A stretch of 64,000 nt of DNA from Corynebacterium faecale. Lineage in GTDB: Bacteria; Actinomycetota; Actinomycetes; Mycobacteriales; Mycobacteriaceae. Both the position numbers and the translations under genes were made by a program. The notes under the pieces were generated by a model. That model saw only the letters and a list, made by a program, of their open reading frames with translations, was not told the DNA's origin and ran no database searches. Location of the stretch: assembly GCF_030408735.1 (NCBI RefSeq), contig NZ_CP047204.1, positions 2,108,001-2,172,000 of the forward strand, in the 5' to 3' direction. Below, one piece after another: positions 17,264 to 26,224 of this stretch; position 1 is the first letter of the stretch, and each line of letters starts with the position of its first letter.

Positions 17264-20032
17264 ATGGCCAATCAAGCAAAACTTGGTGGCAAGCCCACGG
17301 ATGACACCAACTTCGCGATGATCCGTGACGGTGTTGCATCTTATTTGAACGACACCGATCCGGAGGAGACCAACGAGTGGATGGATTCCCTCGATGGTCT
17401 GCTTCAGGAGTCCTCTCCGGAGCGTGCTCGCTACCTGATGCTGCGTCTGCTGGAGCGAGCATCCGCCAAGCGTGTTCCGCTTCCGCCGATGACTTCCACC
17501 GATTACGTGAATACGATCCCAACTTCCATGGAGCCGGACTTCCCCGGTGACGAGGAGATGGAGAAGCGCTACCGCCGGTGGATCCGCTGGAACGCCGCGA
17601 TCATGGTGCACCGCGCACAGCGCCCGGGCATCGGAGTCGGTGGACACATCTCCACCTACGCCGGCGCAGCCCCTCTGTATGAAGTCGGTTTCAACCACTT
17701 CTTCCGCGGCAAGGATCACCCAGGTGGCGGTGACCAGATCTTCTTCCAGGGCCACGCCTCCCCAGGCATGTATGCCCGCGCCTTCATGGAGGGTCGTCTC
17801 ACCGAGGAGGACCTGGACAGCTTCCGTCAGGAAGTCTCCCACGAGGGTGGCGGAATCCCGTCCTACCCGCATCCTCACGGCATGCCCGACTTCTGGGAAT
17901 TCCCAACCGTCTCCATGGGTCTTGGCCCAATGGACGCCATCTACCAGGCCCGCTTCAACCGCTACCTCCACAACCGTGGCATCAAGGACACCTCTGACCA
18001 GCACGTCTGGGCATTCCTCGGTGACGGTGAGATGGATGAGCCGGAGTCCCGTGGCCTCATCCACCAGGCTGCGCTGAACAACCTGGACAACCTGACCTTC
18101 GTGGTCAACTGCAACCTGCAGCGCCTTGACGGCCCTGTGCGCGGAAACACCAAGATCATCCAGGAACTTGAATCCTTCTTCCGTGGTGCCGGCTGGTCCG
18201 TGATTAAGGTCATCTGGGGTCGCGAGTGGGACGATCTGCTGGAGAAGGATCAGGACGGTGCTCTCGTCGAGGTCATGAACAACACCTCCGATGGTGACTA
18301 CCAGACCTTCAAGGCAAACGACGGTGCCTATGTCCGTGAGCACTTCTTCGGCCGCGATCCCCGCACCGCCAAGCTGGTCGAGGACATGACCGATGATGAG
18401 ATCTGGCGTCTGCCACGCGGTGGACACGATTACCGTAAGGTCTATGCCGCCTACAAGCGCGCCCTGGAGACCAAGGATCGCCCAACCGTGATTCTGGCCC
18501 ACACCATCAAGGGTTACGGCCTCGGTCACAACTTCGAGGGCCGCAACGCGACCCACCAGATGAAGAAGCTGACCCTCGATGATCTGAAGCAGTTCCGCGA
18601 TAAGCAGGGTCTGCCGATCTCCGATGAGGAACTGGACAAGGATCCCTACCTGCCTCCGTACTACCACCCGGGTGATGATGCACCGGAGATCAAGTACATG
18701 AAGGAACGCAGGAAGGCTCTCGGCGGTTACCTGCCGGAGCGCCGCGAGAACTACGAACCACTGAAGGTTCCACCACTGGACAAGCTGCGTTCCGTACGTA
18801 AGGGATCCGCGAAGCAGCAGATCGCCACCACCATGGCCACGGTGCGTACATTCAAGGAACTCATGCGCGACAAGGATCTGGCTGAGCGTCTGGTCCCGAT
18901 CATCCCGGATGAGGCCCGCACTTTCGGTTTGGACTCCTGGTTCCCGACCCTGAAGATCTACAACCCGCACGGTCAGAACTACGTGCCGGTCGATCACGAC
19001 CTCATGCTGTCCTACCGTGAGGCCAAGGATGGCCAGATTCTCCACGAGGGCATCAATGAGGCAGGTTCCGTCGCATCCTTCATTGCGGCCGGCACCTCCT
19101 ACGCCACCCACGGCAAGGCCATGATCCCGCTGTACATCTTCTACTCGATGTTCGGTTTCCAGCGCACCGGCGACAGCATCTGGGCTGCCGCTGACCAGAT
19201 GGCACGTGGTTTCCTGCTCGGTGCCACCGCTGGTCGCACCACGCTGACCGGTGAGGGCCTCCAGCACATGGACGGTCACTCCCCGATCCTGGCATCCACC
19301 AACCCGGGCGTGGAGTCCTACGACCCGGCGTTCTCCTACGAGATCGCGCACCTGGTCCACCGTGGCATCGACCGCATGTATGGCTCGAAGGATGGTGAGA
19401 ATGTCATTTACTACATCACCATCTACAACGAACCGACCCCTCAGCCTGCTGAGCCTGAGGATCTGGACGTCGAGGGTCTGCACAAGGGCATCTACCTCTA
19501 TTCCGAGGCTGAGGGCGAGGGCCACCGGGCCTCCATCCTCGCCTCCGGTGTGGGTATGCAGTGGGCACTGCGTGCCAAGGAGATCCTGGATGAGGATTAC
19601 GGCATCAAGGCCAATATCTTCTCCGCCACCTCCTGGACCGAACTGGCCCGCGATGGCGCACGTCGCAACCTCGAGGCACTGCGCAACCCAGGCACGGACA
19701 TCGATGAGCCGTTCGTGACCACCCAGCTGAAGAAGGGTTCCGGCCCGTACGTCGCGGTCTCCGACTTCGCCACCGATCTGCCGAACCAGATCCGTGAATG
19801 GGTTCCTGGCACCTACACCGTTCTCGGTGCAGACGGTTTCGGATTCTCCGACACCCGCCCCGCCGCGCGTCGTTATTTCAACATCGACGCCGAGTCCATC
19901 GTTGTGGCTGTCCTGCGCGGCCTGGCCAGCGAAGGCACCATCGATGAGTCCGTGGCAGCCCAGGCAGCTGAGAAGTTCAAGCTGTCTGATCCGACCTCGG
20001 TCACCGTGGATCCGGATGCTCCCATCGAGTAA
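17264..20032 (+). CDS. aceE: Pyruvate dehydrogenase E1 component AceE (homodimeric type)
   Basis: 922 residues. Decarboxylates pyruvate on thiamine diphosphate and reductively acetylates the lipoyl domain of E2, feeding acetyl-CoA to the TCA cycle. The TPP-binding motif is [20 protein letters not shown] ending in the NN of NNLDNL; the N-terminal [22 protein letters not shown] and C-terminal transketolase-type domains ([29 protein letters not shown]) are in the normal order. ATG 17264 follows AGGAGG (17251-17256) with good spacing, preferred to GTG 17258. Codon use is strongly biased, as in highly expressed genes, producing a 968-codon stop-free antisense frame. Monocistronic, ended by a strong hairpin. 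Confidence 0.98.
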   Translation: MANQAKLGGKPTDDTNFAMIRDGVASYLNDTDPEETNEWMDSLDGLLQESSPERARYLMLRLLERASAKRVPLPPMTSTDYVNTIPTSMEPDFPGDEEMEKRYRRWIRWNAAIMVHRAQRPGIGVGGHISTYAGAAPLYEVGFNHFFRGKDHPGGGDQIFFQGHASPGMYARAFMEGRLTEEDLDSFRQEVSHEGGGIPSYPHPHGMPDFWEFPTVSMGLGPMDAIYQARFNRYLHNRGIKDTSDQHVWAFLGDGEMDEPESRGLIHQAALNNLDNLTFVVNCNLQRLDGPVRGNTKIIQELESFFRGAGWSVIKVIWGREWDDLLEKDQDGALVEVMNNTSDGDYQTFKANDGAYVREHFFGRDPRTAKLVEDMTDDEIWRLPRGGHDYRKVYAAYKRALETKDRPTVILAHTIKGYGLGHNFEGRNATHQMKKLTLDDLKQFRDKQGLPISDEELDKDPYLPPYYHPGDDAPEIKYMKERRKALGGYLPERRENYEPLKVPPLDKLRSVRKGSAKQQIATTMATVRTFKELMRDKDLAERLVPIIPDEARTFGLDSWFPTLKIYNPHGQNYVPVDHDLMLSYREAKDGQILHEGINEAGSVASFIAAGTSYATHGKAMIPLYIFYSMFGFQRTGDSIWAAADQMARGFLLGATAGRTTLTGEGLQHMDGHSPILASTNPGVESYDPAFSYEIAHLVHRGIDRMYGSKDGENVIYYITIYNEPTPQPAEPEDLDVEGLHKGIYLYSEAEGEGHRASILASGVGMQWALRAKEILDEDYGIKANIFSATSWTELARDGARRNLEALRNPGTDIDEPFVTTQLKKGSGPYVAVSDFATDLPNQIREWVPGTYTVLGADGFGFSDTRPAARRYFNIDAESIVVAVLRGLASEGTIDESVAAQAAEKFKLSDPTSVTVDPDAPIE

Positions 20033-20060
20033 CTTCGGTAAAAAGCACCACCACGCTTGA

Positions 20061-20107
20061 CCCAGAAAACCCAACCGGCGCATCTCGCTCCGGTTGGGTT
20101 TTCTGGG
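20061..20107 (+). terminator. Strong bidirectional terminator after aceE
   Basis: A perfect 18-bp stem, CCCAGAAAACCCAACCGG (20061-20078) with its complement at 20090-20107, loop of 11 bases. The 3' arm includes GGGTTTTCTGGG and is followed by TTTTC. Serves aceE (plus) and the ABC transporter operon (minus). Confidence 0.9.
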
Positions 20108-20126
20108 TTTTCAGGTGAGGGTTTGG

Positions 20127-20918
20127 TTATCCCAGCATCGACTTGTCCGAGAGCGTGGCTCCCTTGATGTTGGCGAACTCCTGGAGCAGATCACGCACGG
20201 TGAGTTTGCTCTTGGTCTCCTGATCAGCTTCATACACGATGCGTCCTTCGTGCATCATGATCAGCCGATTACCCAGGCGGATGGCCTGTTCCATGTTGTG
20301 GGTGACCATGAGGGTGGTCAACCCACCTTCGGCGACGATCTTCTGGGTCAGGGTGGTGACCAGCTCCGCACGCTGGGGATCCAGGGCGGCGGTGTGTTCG
20401 TCGAGAAGCATGATTTTGGGCTGGGTGTACCCAGCCATGAGCAGGGACAGCGCCTGGCGCTGCCCACCGGAGAGCAGACCCACCTTGGCGGTGAGGCGGT
20501 TCTCCAGGCCGAGCTCCAACTTGGCCAGTTCCTGTTTATACAGCTCGCGTCGCTTGGAGGTCAGCGCGGAACCGAGTCCGCGGTTCTTGCCGCGCAGCAG
20601 CGCGAGGGACAGGTTTTCCTCAATGCTGAGGTTGGGGGCGGTTCCCGCCAGTGGGTCCTGAAACACCCGGCCCACGAAGCGGGCACGCTTATGCTCGGAC
20701 ATCCTGTTCACGGTGGTCCCGGCGATGGTGATGGTGCCGGAATCCATGAAGAGACGACCTGAAACCGCGTTGAGCAACGTCGACTTTCCCGCGCCATTGG
20801 AGCCAATGACGGTGACAAAATCACCCTCCCTCATCTCCAGGCTGAGATCAGTGAGCGCTTTGCGTTCATTGACGGTGCCCGGGAAGAAGGTCTTGCTGAT
20901 GGTGGATATGGTCAACAT
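20127..20918 (-). CDS. ABC transporter ATPase (TrpZ-like)
   Basis: 263 residues. Nucleotide-binding subunit: Walker A GSNGAGKST, Q-loop, signature LSGGQRQALSL, Walker B KIMLLDEHTAAL and switch histidine in LMVTHNMEQ. Last gene of a three-gene importer operon with a BPD-type permease and a lipoprotein receptor of the COG2984 (TrpX/ABC_sub_bind) group; related systems have been tied to aromatic amino acids in Firmicutes, but the substrate here is not known. ATG 20916-20918 lies seven bases after the permease stop; an earlier TTG at 20942 would overlap it. Confidence 0.9.
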   Translation of the reverse strand: MLTISTISKTFFPGTVNERKALTDLSLEMREGDFVTVIGSNGAGKSTLLNAVSGRLFMDSGTITIAGTTVNRMSEHKRARFVGRVFQDPLAGTAPNLSIEENLSLALLRGKNRGLGSALTSKRRELYKQELAKLELGLENRLTAKVGLLSGGQRQALSLLMAGYTQPKIMLLDEHTAALDPQRAELVTTLTQKIVAEGGLTTLMVTHNMEQAIRLGNRLIMMHEGRIVYEADQETKSKLTVRDLLQEFANIKGATLSDKSMLG

Positions 20919-20925
20919 GGATGAA

Positions 20926-21861
20926 TCAACCGTCCTTTCCAACAGTCAGGGGCTCTGTGGGTTTCTCAGTGGCCACCGCTGCCGCTGGGATCGCGGGGGA
21001 CCTCCGGAATCTGGAGGTCATTCCCTTCCAGCGTGGCAGGAGCAGCGCGATGATCACCAACAGTGCCGTGATCGCCTTCATGTCATTGGGATCAAGACCA
21101 ACGCGCAGCGCCGCGAAAATGATCAGGCGGTAGAGGACCGCACCGATGATCACGGCGATGATGGCCATCCACACCCGACGCTGACCCAGCAGCGCCTGGC
21201 CGAGGATGACAGAGGCCAGACCAACGAGGATCAGGCCGATGCCCATGGAGATATCGGCGAAGCCCTGGTACTGCCCCACCAGCGCACCGCACATGCCCAC
21301 AAAACCATTGGACAGGGCGATGGTGAACGTTTTGGTGAAGTCGGTGGACACACCGAAGGACTGCACCATGGGACCATTGTCTCCGGTGGCACGCAGTGAC
21401 AGACCGAGGTCGGTGTTGAGGAACCACACCACCACGGCACCGAGCAGCACCACGGCGACCAGGAGGATTCCCGGACCAGCCCAGGTGCCCAACAATCCGG
21501 CGTCACGCAGCGGGGTGAAGATGGTGTCCTGCCGGAGCAGGGGCACATTGGCACCGTCCATGATGCGCAGGTTGATGGACCACAGGGCGATCATGGTGAG
21601 AATACCGGCGAGCAGTCCATCGATCTTGCCCTTGGTGTGCAGCAGACCGGTGATCAGGCCCGCGATGAAGCCGGTGACAAATCCGGCAAGCGTGGCCGGG
21701 ACGGGATGCCATCCGGCCATGATCGCCATCGCCGCGGTTGCCGCACCGGTGGTGAAGCTGCCGTCGACGGTGAGGTCGGCGAAGTTGAGAACACGGAAGG
21801 TGAGGTAGACCCCCAGTGCCATCACACCGTAGATGAGTCCGACTTCAAGGGCGCCGATCAT
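20926..21861 (-). CDS. ABC transporter permease (TrpY-like)
   Basis: 311 residues, about eight to nine hydrophobic helices. Starts MIGALEVGLIYGVMALGVYL and FRVLNFADLTVDGSFTTGAA, the signature of the branched-chain-amino-acid/simple-sugar permease superfamily (LivH/RbsC-like, COG4120). ILVGLASVILGQALLG near the C-terminus matches the coupling region. Start codon overlaps the receptor stop (ATGA at 21858-21861), showing translational coupling. The C-terminal 25 residues are a non-conserved tail. Confidence 0.9.
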   Translation of the reverse strand: MIGALEVGLIYGVMALGVYLTFRVLNFADLTVDGSFTTGAATAAMAIMAGWHPVPATLAGFVTGFIAGLITGLLHTKGKIDGLLAGILTMIALWSINLRIMDGANVPLLRQDTIFTPLRDAGLLGTWAGPGILLVAVVLLGAVVVWFLNTDLGLSLRATGDNGPMVQSFGVSTDFTKTFTIALSNGFVGMCGALVGQYQGFADISMGIGLILVGLASVILGQALLGQRRVWMAIIAVIIGAVLYRLIIFAALRVGLDPNDMKAITALLVIIALLLPRWKGMTSRFRRSPAIPAAAVATEKPTEPLTVGKDG

Positions 21862-22844
21862 ACGCGCTCAGCCTTGTCCAGGACCTCCTGGGGGATTTCC
21901 ACACCCTGGCGCTCAGCGGCGTCCTCGTTGATCACGTAGGTGAATTCGGTGGCGGTCTCCACAGACATGGTTGCTGGATCAGCACCATCCTGGAGGATAC
22001 GCAGTGCCATCTCACCGGTCTGGCGACCGAGCTCGGTGTAATCGATACCGAGGGTGGCAACCGCTCCGCCTTCGACGGTGCCGGATTCAGCGGCGATCAC
22101 GGGGATCTGGTTCTGCTCTGCGATCTGGACGAGGGAGGCGATTCCGGAGACCACCATGTTGTCGGTCGGGACGTAGATGGCATCCACATCGCCCAGTGCG
22201 TCCACGGCCTGCTGGATCTCATTGACGGTGGTGACGGTCTGGGTCGAGACCTCGATGCCAAGGGGGCCCGCAGCCTCTTCGACAGCATCCACCTGTACCT
22301 GGGAGTTGACCTCACCGGAGGCGTAGACGATGCCAATGTTCTGGACACCTGGCACCAGCTGCTGGAGGAGCTCCAGCTGCTCATCGATCGGCGCCACATC
22401 GGACGTGCCGGTGACGTTTCCGCCCGGGCTTTCATTGGAATCGACGAGTTCAGCGGATTCCGCATCGGTGACCGCGGTGAAGAGAACCGGGATATCGGTG
22501 ATGTTCTGGGCGGTCGCCTGTGCGGCCGGGGTGGCCACTGCGAGCACAAGATCCAGATCATCGGAGGCGAACTGCTGGGCGATGGTCAGGGCGGTTCCCT
22601 GCTCACCGTTGGCGTTCTGCTCCTCAAAGGTGACATCCACACCCGCGTCGTCAAAAGCCTGCTTGAAGCCGTCGGTGGCTGCGTCGAGCGCAGGGTGCTG
22701 CACCAGCTGGTTGATGCCGATGGTGTAGGACTCCCCACCCTCGGAGGTGGCGGTGGTGTCATCCGACTCGTCGGCGCAGGACGCCAGGGCGAGCGCGCCG
22801 ACGGTCATGATGCCGGCGAAGATCTTCGAACGGGAAGAGAACAT
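21858..22844 (-). CDS. ABC transporter substrate-binding lipoprotein (TrpX-like)
   Basis: 328 residues. Lipoprotein signal: MFSSRSKIFAGIMTVGALAL then the lipobox LASC with cysteine near residue 24, so membrane-anchored outside the cell. The mature part is the ABC_sub_bind/COG2984 fold: YTIGINQLVQHPALDAATDG, ANGEQGTALTIAQQF, PVLFTAVTDAESAEL, and EVNSQVQ. ATG 22842-22844 with AGGAGA upstream is chosen over the longer frame to 22931. First gene of the operon with permease and ATPase. Ligand unknown. Confidence 0.92.
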   Translation of the reverse strand: MFSSRSKIFAGIMTVGALALASCADESDDTTATSEGGESYTIGINQLVQHPALDAATDGFKQAFDDAGVDVTFEEQNANGEQGTALTIAQQFASDDLDLVLAVATPAAQATAQNITDIPVLFTAVTDAESAELVDSNESPGGNVTGTSDVAPIDEQLELLQQLVPGVQNIGIVYASGEVNSQVQVDAVEEAAGPLGIEVSTQTVTTVNEIQQAVDALGDVDAIYVPTDNMVVSGIASLVQIAEQNQIPVIAAESGTVEGGAVATLGIDYTELGRQTGEMALRILQDGADPATMSVETATEFTYVINEDAAERQGVEIPQEVLDKAERV

Positions 22845-22915
22845 GGCACATCTCCTAATAAATTTTTCTAAGGGCCCGAGGGGTGTTTTATGACTATGAC
22901 TCAAGAAACACCAGT

Positions 22916-22931
22916 GTGAGATGATTCTCAC
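22916..22931. promoter_or_regulatory. Inverted repeat upstream of ABC operon
   Basis: GTGAGA-TGAT-TCTCAC, perfect 6-bp arms, about 75 bases upstream of the receptor ATG. A neighbouring IR pairs GTGTTT (22883-22888) with AAACAC (22906-22911). Either could be an operator or leader hairpin; no regulator gene is adjacent. Confidence 0.35.
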
Positions 22932-23085
22932 CTTTGAACTTACTGTCCCCGTAGGTCATATGGGTAAATCCGAGGGGTGTGTGGGTGCCCCAGGTGAGCA
23001 CCGCAGTTAAACGTGAGCGTGGACAGCATGAAGAGGCCGCCGAAGAGACTGCGATAAATAGACGGCACGGAAAGTAGCGCGACGC

Positions 23086-23091
23086 TAGAGT
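23086..23091 (+). promoter_or_regulatory. -10 element of DUF1707 gene
   Basis: TAGAGT ends ten bases before ATG 23102; with no ribosome site this points to a leaderless or near-leaderless transcript. Confidence 0.45.
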
Positions 23092-23101
23092 GGTATCCAC
23101 C

Positions 23102-23860
23102 ATGAACGTGCCATCAAGAAAGCCCAGTGACTCTGACCGCGAATTCCTCCAGGCTGAACTCACCCGACTCGTCGGGCAGGGTCGCCTGGATCTGACCACC
23201 TACCAGGATCTGGTGGATATCGTATGGTCAACGGACAATAACACTGATCTGATGCAGATCCGTGCCCGCTACTTCGGTGGGCCGCCCGTTCAACAGCAGG
23301 GTTCCCCGGTTCCCCCGCAGCCCCTCCCCCAGCACTACCAGCAGCCGCCGCAGCAACCTCCGGCGCAGCATCATCAGAACTACCAGTATGGGCACCCCAA
23401 CCAGCCGCCCCATCCCCATGCTCCTGATGGGATCCCGATGGGGCAGCACCTGGGACACCCCCATCAGTACACCGCGGTACCCCACCAGGACGTGGAGCAA
23501 TCCACCATGAGCAGCATCAAGAAAACCGGTGAATGGGTCGTCCCCGGATATTCCTCCTACAAGCTCAATGGTTCGGATCTGCACCTGGATCTGCGCAGGG
23601 CCACAGCCTCGGCACCGGTGGTGACCATTGACATCTCCATGAACATGTCGGCGGCCACCATCGTGGTCCCACCGGGTGTGCACGTGGATGTCCAGATCGC
23701 CAGCAAGAACTGGTCGGAGTTCCATGTGGACACCACCAATCCGATCCCGGGCGCTCCCCGGGTGATCCTCACCGGGGTGTCTCGTGCCTCCACGCTCAAG
23801 GTGATCACCAAGAGCCCGAATGAGCCCCTGGGATTCTGGGAGCAGGTCTTCGGCAAGTAA
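23102..23860 (+). CDS. DUF1707 domain protein
   Basis: 252 residues. N-terminal DUF1707 domain (about 8-56: DSDREFLQAELTRLVGQGRL then DLTTYQDLVDIVWSTDN), a short helical module common in actinobacterial cell-envelope-associated proteins. Then a Pro/Gln/His-rich linker (about 62-135) and a C-terminal beta-rich domain (about 140-250: SSYKLNGSDLHLDLRRATAS, TIVVPPGVHVDVQI) resembling the cell-wall-active antibiotic-response/DUF2154-like beta-helix. No membrane segment is visible. Function unknown. Stands alone between the ABC operon (divergent) and the hydrolase (convergent). Confidence 0.75.
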   Translation: MNVPSRKPSDSDREFLQAELTRLVGQGRLDLTTYQDLVDIVWSTDNNTDLMQIRARYFGGPPVQQQGSPVPPQPLPQHYQQPPQQPPAQHHQNYQYGHPNQPPHPHAPDGIPMGQHLGHPHQYTAVPHQDVEQSTMSSIKKTGEWVVPGYSSYKLNGSDLHLDLRRATASAPVVTIDISMNMSAATIVVPPGVHVDVQIASKNWSEFHVDTTNPIPGAPRVILTGVSRASTLKVITKSPNEPLGFWEQVFGK

Positions 23861-23865
23861 AAGCT

Positions 23866-24879
23866 TCAGCCTTCCAGCACGTTGCGGAGAAGATTGTGGA
23901 TGGTGTTGTTGAGGATGCCAGGGGCCTCCAGCGGCAGCATATGCCCCGCCCCTTCCGCGATCTGGCACCTGGCCTCCGGCCATAACTCGCAGATCCGCTC
24001 GGACTGACTGAGCGGTGTGACATCATCATTCTCCCCGGCGAGGACATAGCCGTGGATACCTGACATGGCTTCGGCGGCATCCAGCTCATCATGGTCCTGC
24101 AGGTCATCGAAGAACCCGACGAAGGTATCCAGAGGCGTCTCATGGATCATGGCGGCATGGAACTCCACCACCTGATCATTGATGGGGCGTTTGAACACCG
24201 CGGTGGACAGGGCCGGGGCGATGAACTGGGAGGCATAGTGCCGGAATGCCTCGGCATCATCGGGTGAGGCCTCGGTGACATCCCGGACCTTCTCAGCGAT
24301 CGGAGAGGCCAGGATCTGTGGCAGTCCCTGTGCGGAGAGTGATTCGATGGAGGTGGCGGCGAGAATAACACCGGCGATCCGCTCACGCAGCTCGGGATCA
24401 GCACGTTTGACCAGGTTGAGAGCAGTCAAGCCCCCGAGGGAATGTCCCACCAGGATGAGTGGCCCCTCCGGCGCGTGGGTGGTGATGGCTGCGAGGACAT
24501 CATCAGCGGTGCCGTCAATGGTGCAGGACTCCGGCGCAACACGTCCGGTGCGGCCGTGGCCGCGGGCGTCGATAAGCAGGCTTTTAACGTGCGGGAAGTG
24601 CGCGCGCAGGTAGTCAACCTGCATGTAGAACACCTCGGCGGCGAGGGTGAAGCCGTGGATGAACACCACGGTGGCCTCTGCGGCCGGGGGGCCGACCACG
24701 TAGGTCTGGATCGGGATGCCGCCGGATTCGACGACGGTTTCCACGTCAACGTGCACCAACCCGGGCCGCCGGGTGTGGCTGTGCAGCGCGGCGTGTTGCA
24801 GCGCTAATCGACGCCTGCCTGACTGTGTCAGACGTAAAGCTGTGCTTCGTGCATACGACCGTAACCGGATGGTACCCAT
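23866..24879 (-). CDS. Alpha/beta hydrolase
   Basis: 337 residues. Hydrolase fold with oxyanion strand VVFIHGFTLAAE, nucleophile elbow LVGHSLGGLTAL (catalytic serine), acid aspartate in VLAGENDDVTPL and catalytic histidine in AEGAGHMLPLEAP. The long cap between them is helical. Substrate unknown; such proteins are often esterases, lipases or haloalkane-type hydrolases. ATG 24877-24879 has AAGG eight bases upstream; ATG 24883-24885 is an alternative. The large upstream extension of the reading frame overlaps the divergent acyl carrier gene and is not real. First 40 residues are basic, without a clear signal peptide. Confidence 0.88.
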   Translation of the reverse strand: MGTIRLRSYARSTALRLTQSGRRRLALQHAALHSHTRRPGLVHVDVETVVESGGIPIQTYVVGPPAAEATVVFIHGFTLAAEVFYMQVDYLRAHFPHVKSLLIDARGHGRTGRVAPESCTIDGTADDVLAAITTHAPEGPLILVGHSLGGLTALNLVKRADPELRERIAGVILAATSIESLSAQGLPQILASPIAEKVRDVTEASPDDAEAFRHYASQFIAPALSTAVFKRPINDQVVEFHAAMIHETPLDTFVGFFDDLQDHDELDAAEAMSGIHGYVLAGENDDVTPLSQSERICELWPEARCQIAEGAGHMLPLEAPGILNNTIHNLLRNVLEG

Positions 24880-24935
24880 TGCCATGCCCTTCAGCGTACA
24901 AGGGGAGCTGACTGGCTCACATGCGGGCATGTCGG

Positions 24936-24941
24936 TAACTT
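24936..24941 (+). promoter_or_regulatory. -10 element of acpM, leaderless
   Basis: TAACTT ends eight bases before ATG 24950; no ribosome site between. Confidence 0.45.
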
Positions 24942-24949
24942 TAAGTGAT

Positions 24950-25246
24950 ATGAGCCTGAACCCCACCCCGAATGATGCCGATGTATCTGACTCCCAGTCC
25001 GGTACACAACAGACGCTGACCACCCTGATCACCATTTTGTCCGATGTAGGTGGCGTGGACAGCGATGACATCACCACCGACTCGCGCCTGCGTGATGATC
25101 TGGCCATCAGCTCCCTCAACCTCATCGAGGCTGTCGTACTGGTGGAGGACGCCTTCGGCGTGCGCATCGAAGATGCCGATGTCCAGGGGTTTTCCACTGT
25201 CGGTGATGTGATCACCTTCGTGGAGACCCACCGTCCCGCCGCCTGA
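24950..25246 (+). CDS. acpM: Acyl carrier protein
   Basis: 98 residues, acidic. Carries acyl chains on a phosphopantetheine arm attached to the serine in AISSLNLIEAVVLVED, here SSL rather than the classical DSL. Helix pattern matches ACP (TLITILSDVGGVDSDDITTD, RLRDDLAISS, FGVRIEDADVQGFSTVGDVI). Slightly longer N-terminus than E. coli AcpP. Corresponds to the aceE-linked AcpM of actinobacteria. In corynebacteria fatty acids are made by a type I synthase, so this freestanding ACP may serve another pathway; that is inference. Followed by nagD. Confidence 0.88.
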   Translation: MSLNPTPNDADVSDSQSGTQQTLTTLITILSDVGGVDSDDITTDSRLRDDLAISSLNLIEAVVLVEDAFGVRIEDADVQGFSTVGDVITFVETHRPAA

Positions 25247-25305
25247 CACTGTTAGATATTTCATAGCCTCCGGACAATGCGCCGCTTTGGGAGCACAATG
25301 GTCTT

Positions 25306-26151
25306 ATGACTGTGAATATCTCTTATCTCACCGATATGGATGGCGTCCTCATCAGGGAAGGCGACATGATCCCCGGTGCGGACCGGTTCCTGCAGGCGCT
25401 GACCCACAACAACATCGAGTTCATGGTGTTGACCAATAATTCGATCTTCACACCCCGTGATCTCTCCGCACGCCTGCGCTCCTCCGGTCTGGAGATCCCA
25501 CCGGAGCGCATCTGGACCTCCGCGACCGCCACCGCCCACTTCCTGAAATCACAGATGAAAGAGGGCACCGCCTACGTGGTGGGTGAATCCGGTCTCACCA
25601 CCGCACTCCACACAGCAGGCTGGATCCTCACTGATTCCAACCCTGATTTTGTGGTCCTGGGTGAGACCCGCACCTATTCCTTCGAGGCGATCACCACCGC
25701 CATCAACCTGATTCTGCGCGGTGCCCGCTTCATCTGCACCAACCCGGATGTCACCGGCCCTTCCCCCACCGGAATCCTGCCGGCCACCGGTTCGGTTGCC
25801 GCCCTCATCACCGCCGCCACCGGCGCAGAACCCTACTTCATCGGCAAGCCCAACCCCGTGATGATGCGCAGTGCGCTCAACACCATCGGCGCGCATTCGG
25901 AACACACCGTCATGATCGGCGACCGCATGGACACCGATGTGATCTCAGGCCTGGAAGCCGGCATGCGCACGGTTCTGGTCAAGAGCGGGATCTCCGATGA
26001 GGCGGAAATCAAACGCTACCCCTTCCGCCCCACCATGGTGGTTGATTCCATCGCCGACATCGCCGAAAACTGGGATGACCCCTTCGGCGACGGATCCTTC
26101 TTCGAGGATGATCCGGCAGAAAAGGCCACCGGTTTCTCCGAGGAGAGCTGA
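25306..26151 (+). CDS. nagD: NagD-type HAD-IIA phosphatase
   Basis: 281 residues. HAD subclass IIA sugar phosphatase: motif I YLTDMDGVLI, motif II VLTNNS, cap, motif III lysine in IGKPNPVMM and motif IV MIGDRMDTDVISGLEAG. Family members dephosphorylate nucleotides or small phosphosugars; true substrate not set by sequence. ATG 25306 follows GGGAG about 12 bases upstream. The 59-base gap after the acyl carrier gene suggests possible co-transcription. Confidence 0.9.
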   Translation: MTVNISYLTDMDGVLIREGDMIPGADRFLQALTHNNIEFMVLTNNSIFTPRDLSARLRSSGLEIPPERIWTSATATAHFLKSQMKEGTAYVVGESGLTTALHTAGWILTDSNPDFVVLGETRTYSFEAITTAINLILRGARFICTNPDVTGPSPTGILPATGSVAALITAATGAEPYFIGKPNPVMMRSALNTIGAHSEHTVMIGDRMDTDVISGLEAGMRTVLVKSGISDEAEIKRYPFRPTMVVDSIADIAENWDDPFGDGSFFEDDPAEKATGFSEES

Positions 26152-26211
26152 TATCTGAATGAATTATTGTCCCCGCCGGTGTTGTTTCCTGCGCATCGGC
26201 GGTGCGGTGTC

Positions 26212-26217
26212 TACTGT
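26212..26217 (+). promoter_or_regulatory. -10 element of App1-like gene, leaderless
   Basis: TACTGT ends seven bases before ATG 26225. Confidence 0.5.
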
Positions 26218-26224
26218 CTAGAAC

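Noticed and set aside
17177..20083. 968-codon stop-free frame antisense to aceE
   Set aside because: It exactly mirrors aceE and reflects its biased codon use; aceE motifs, ribosome site and terminator are decisive. The antisense translation has no recognisable domain.
23866..25215. 449-codon frame as a single long hydrolase gene
   Set aside because: The upstream 110 codons lie antisense to the acyl carrier gene; the hydrolase begins at 24879 with a ribosome site.
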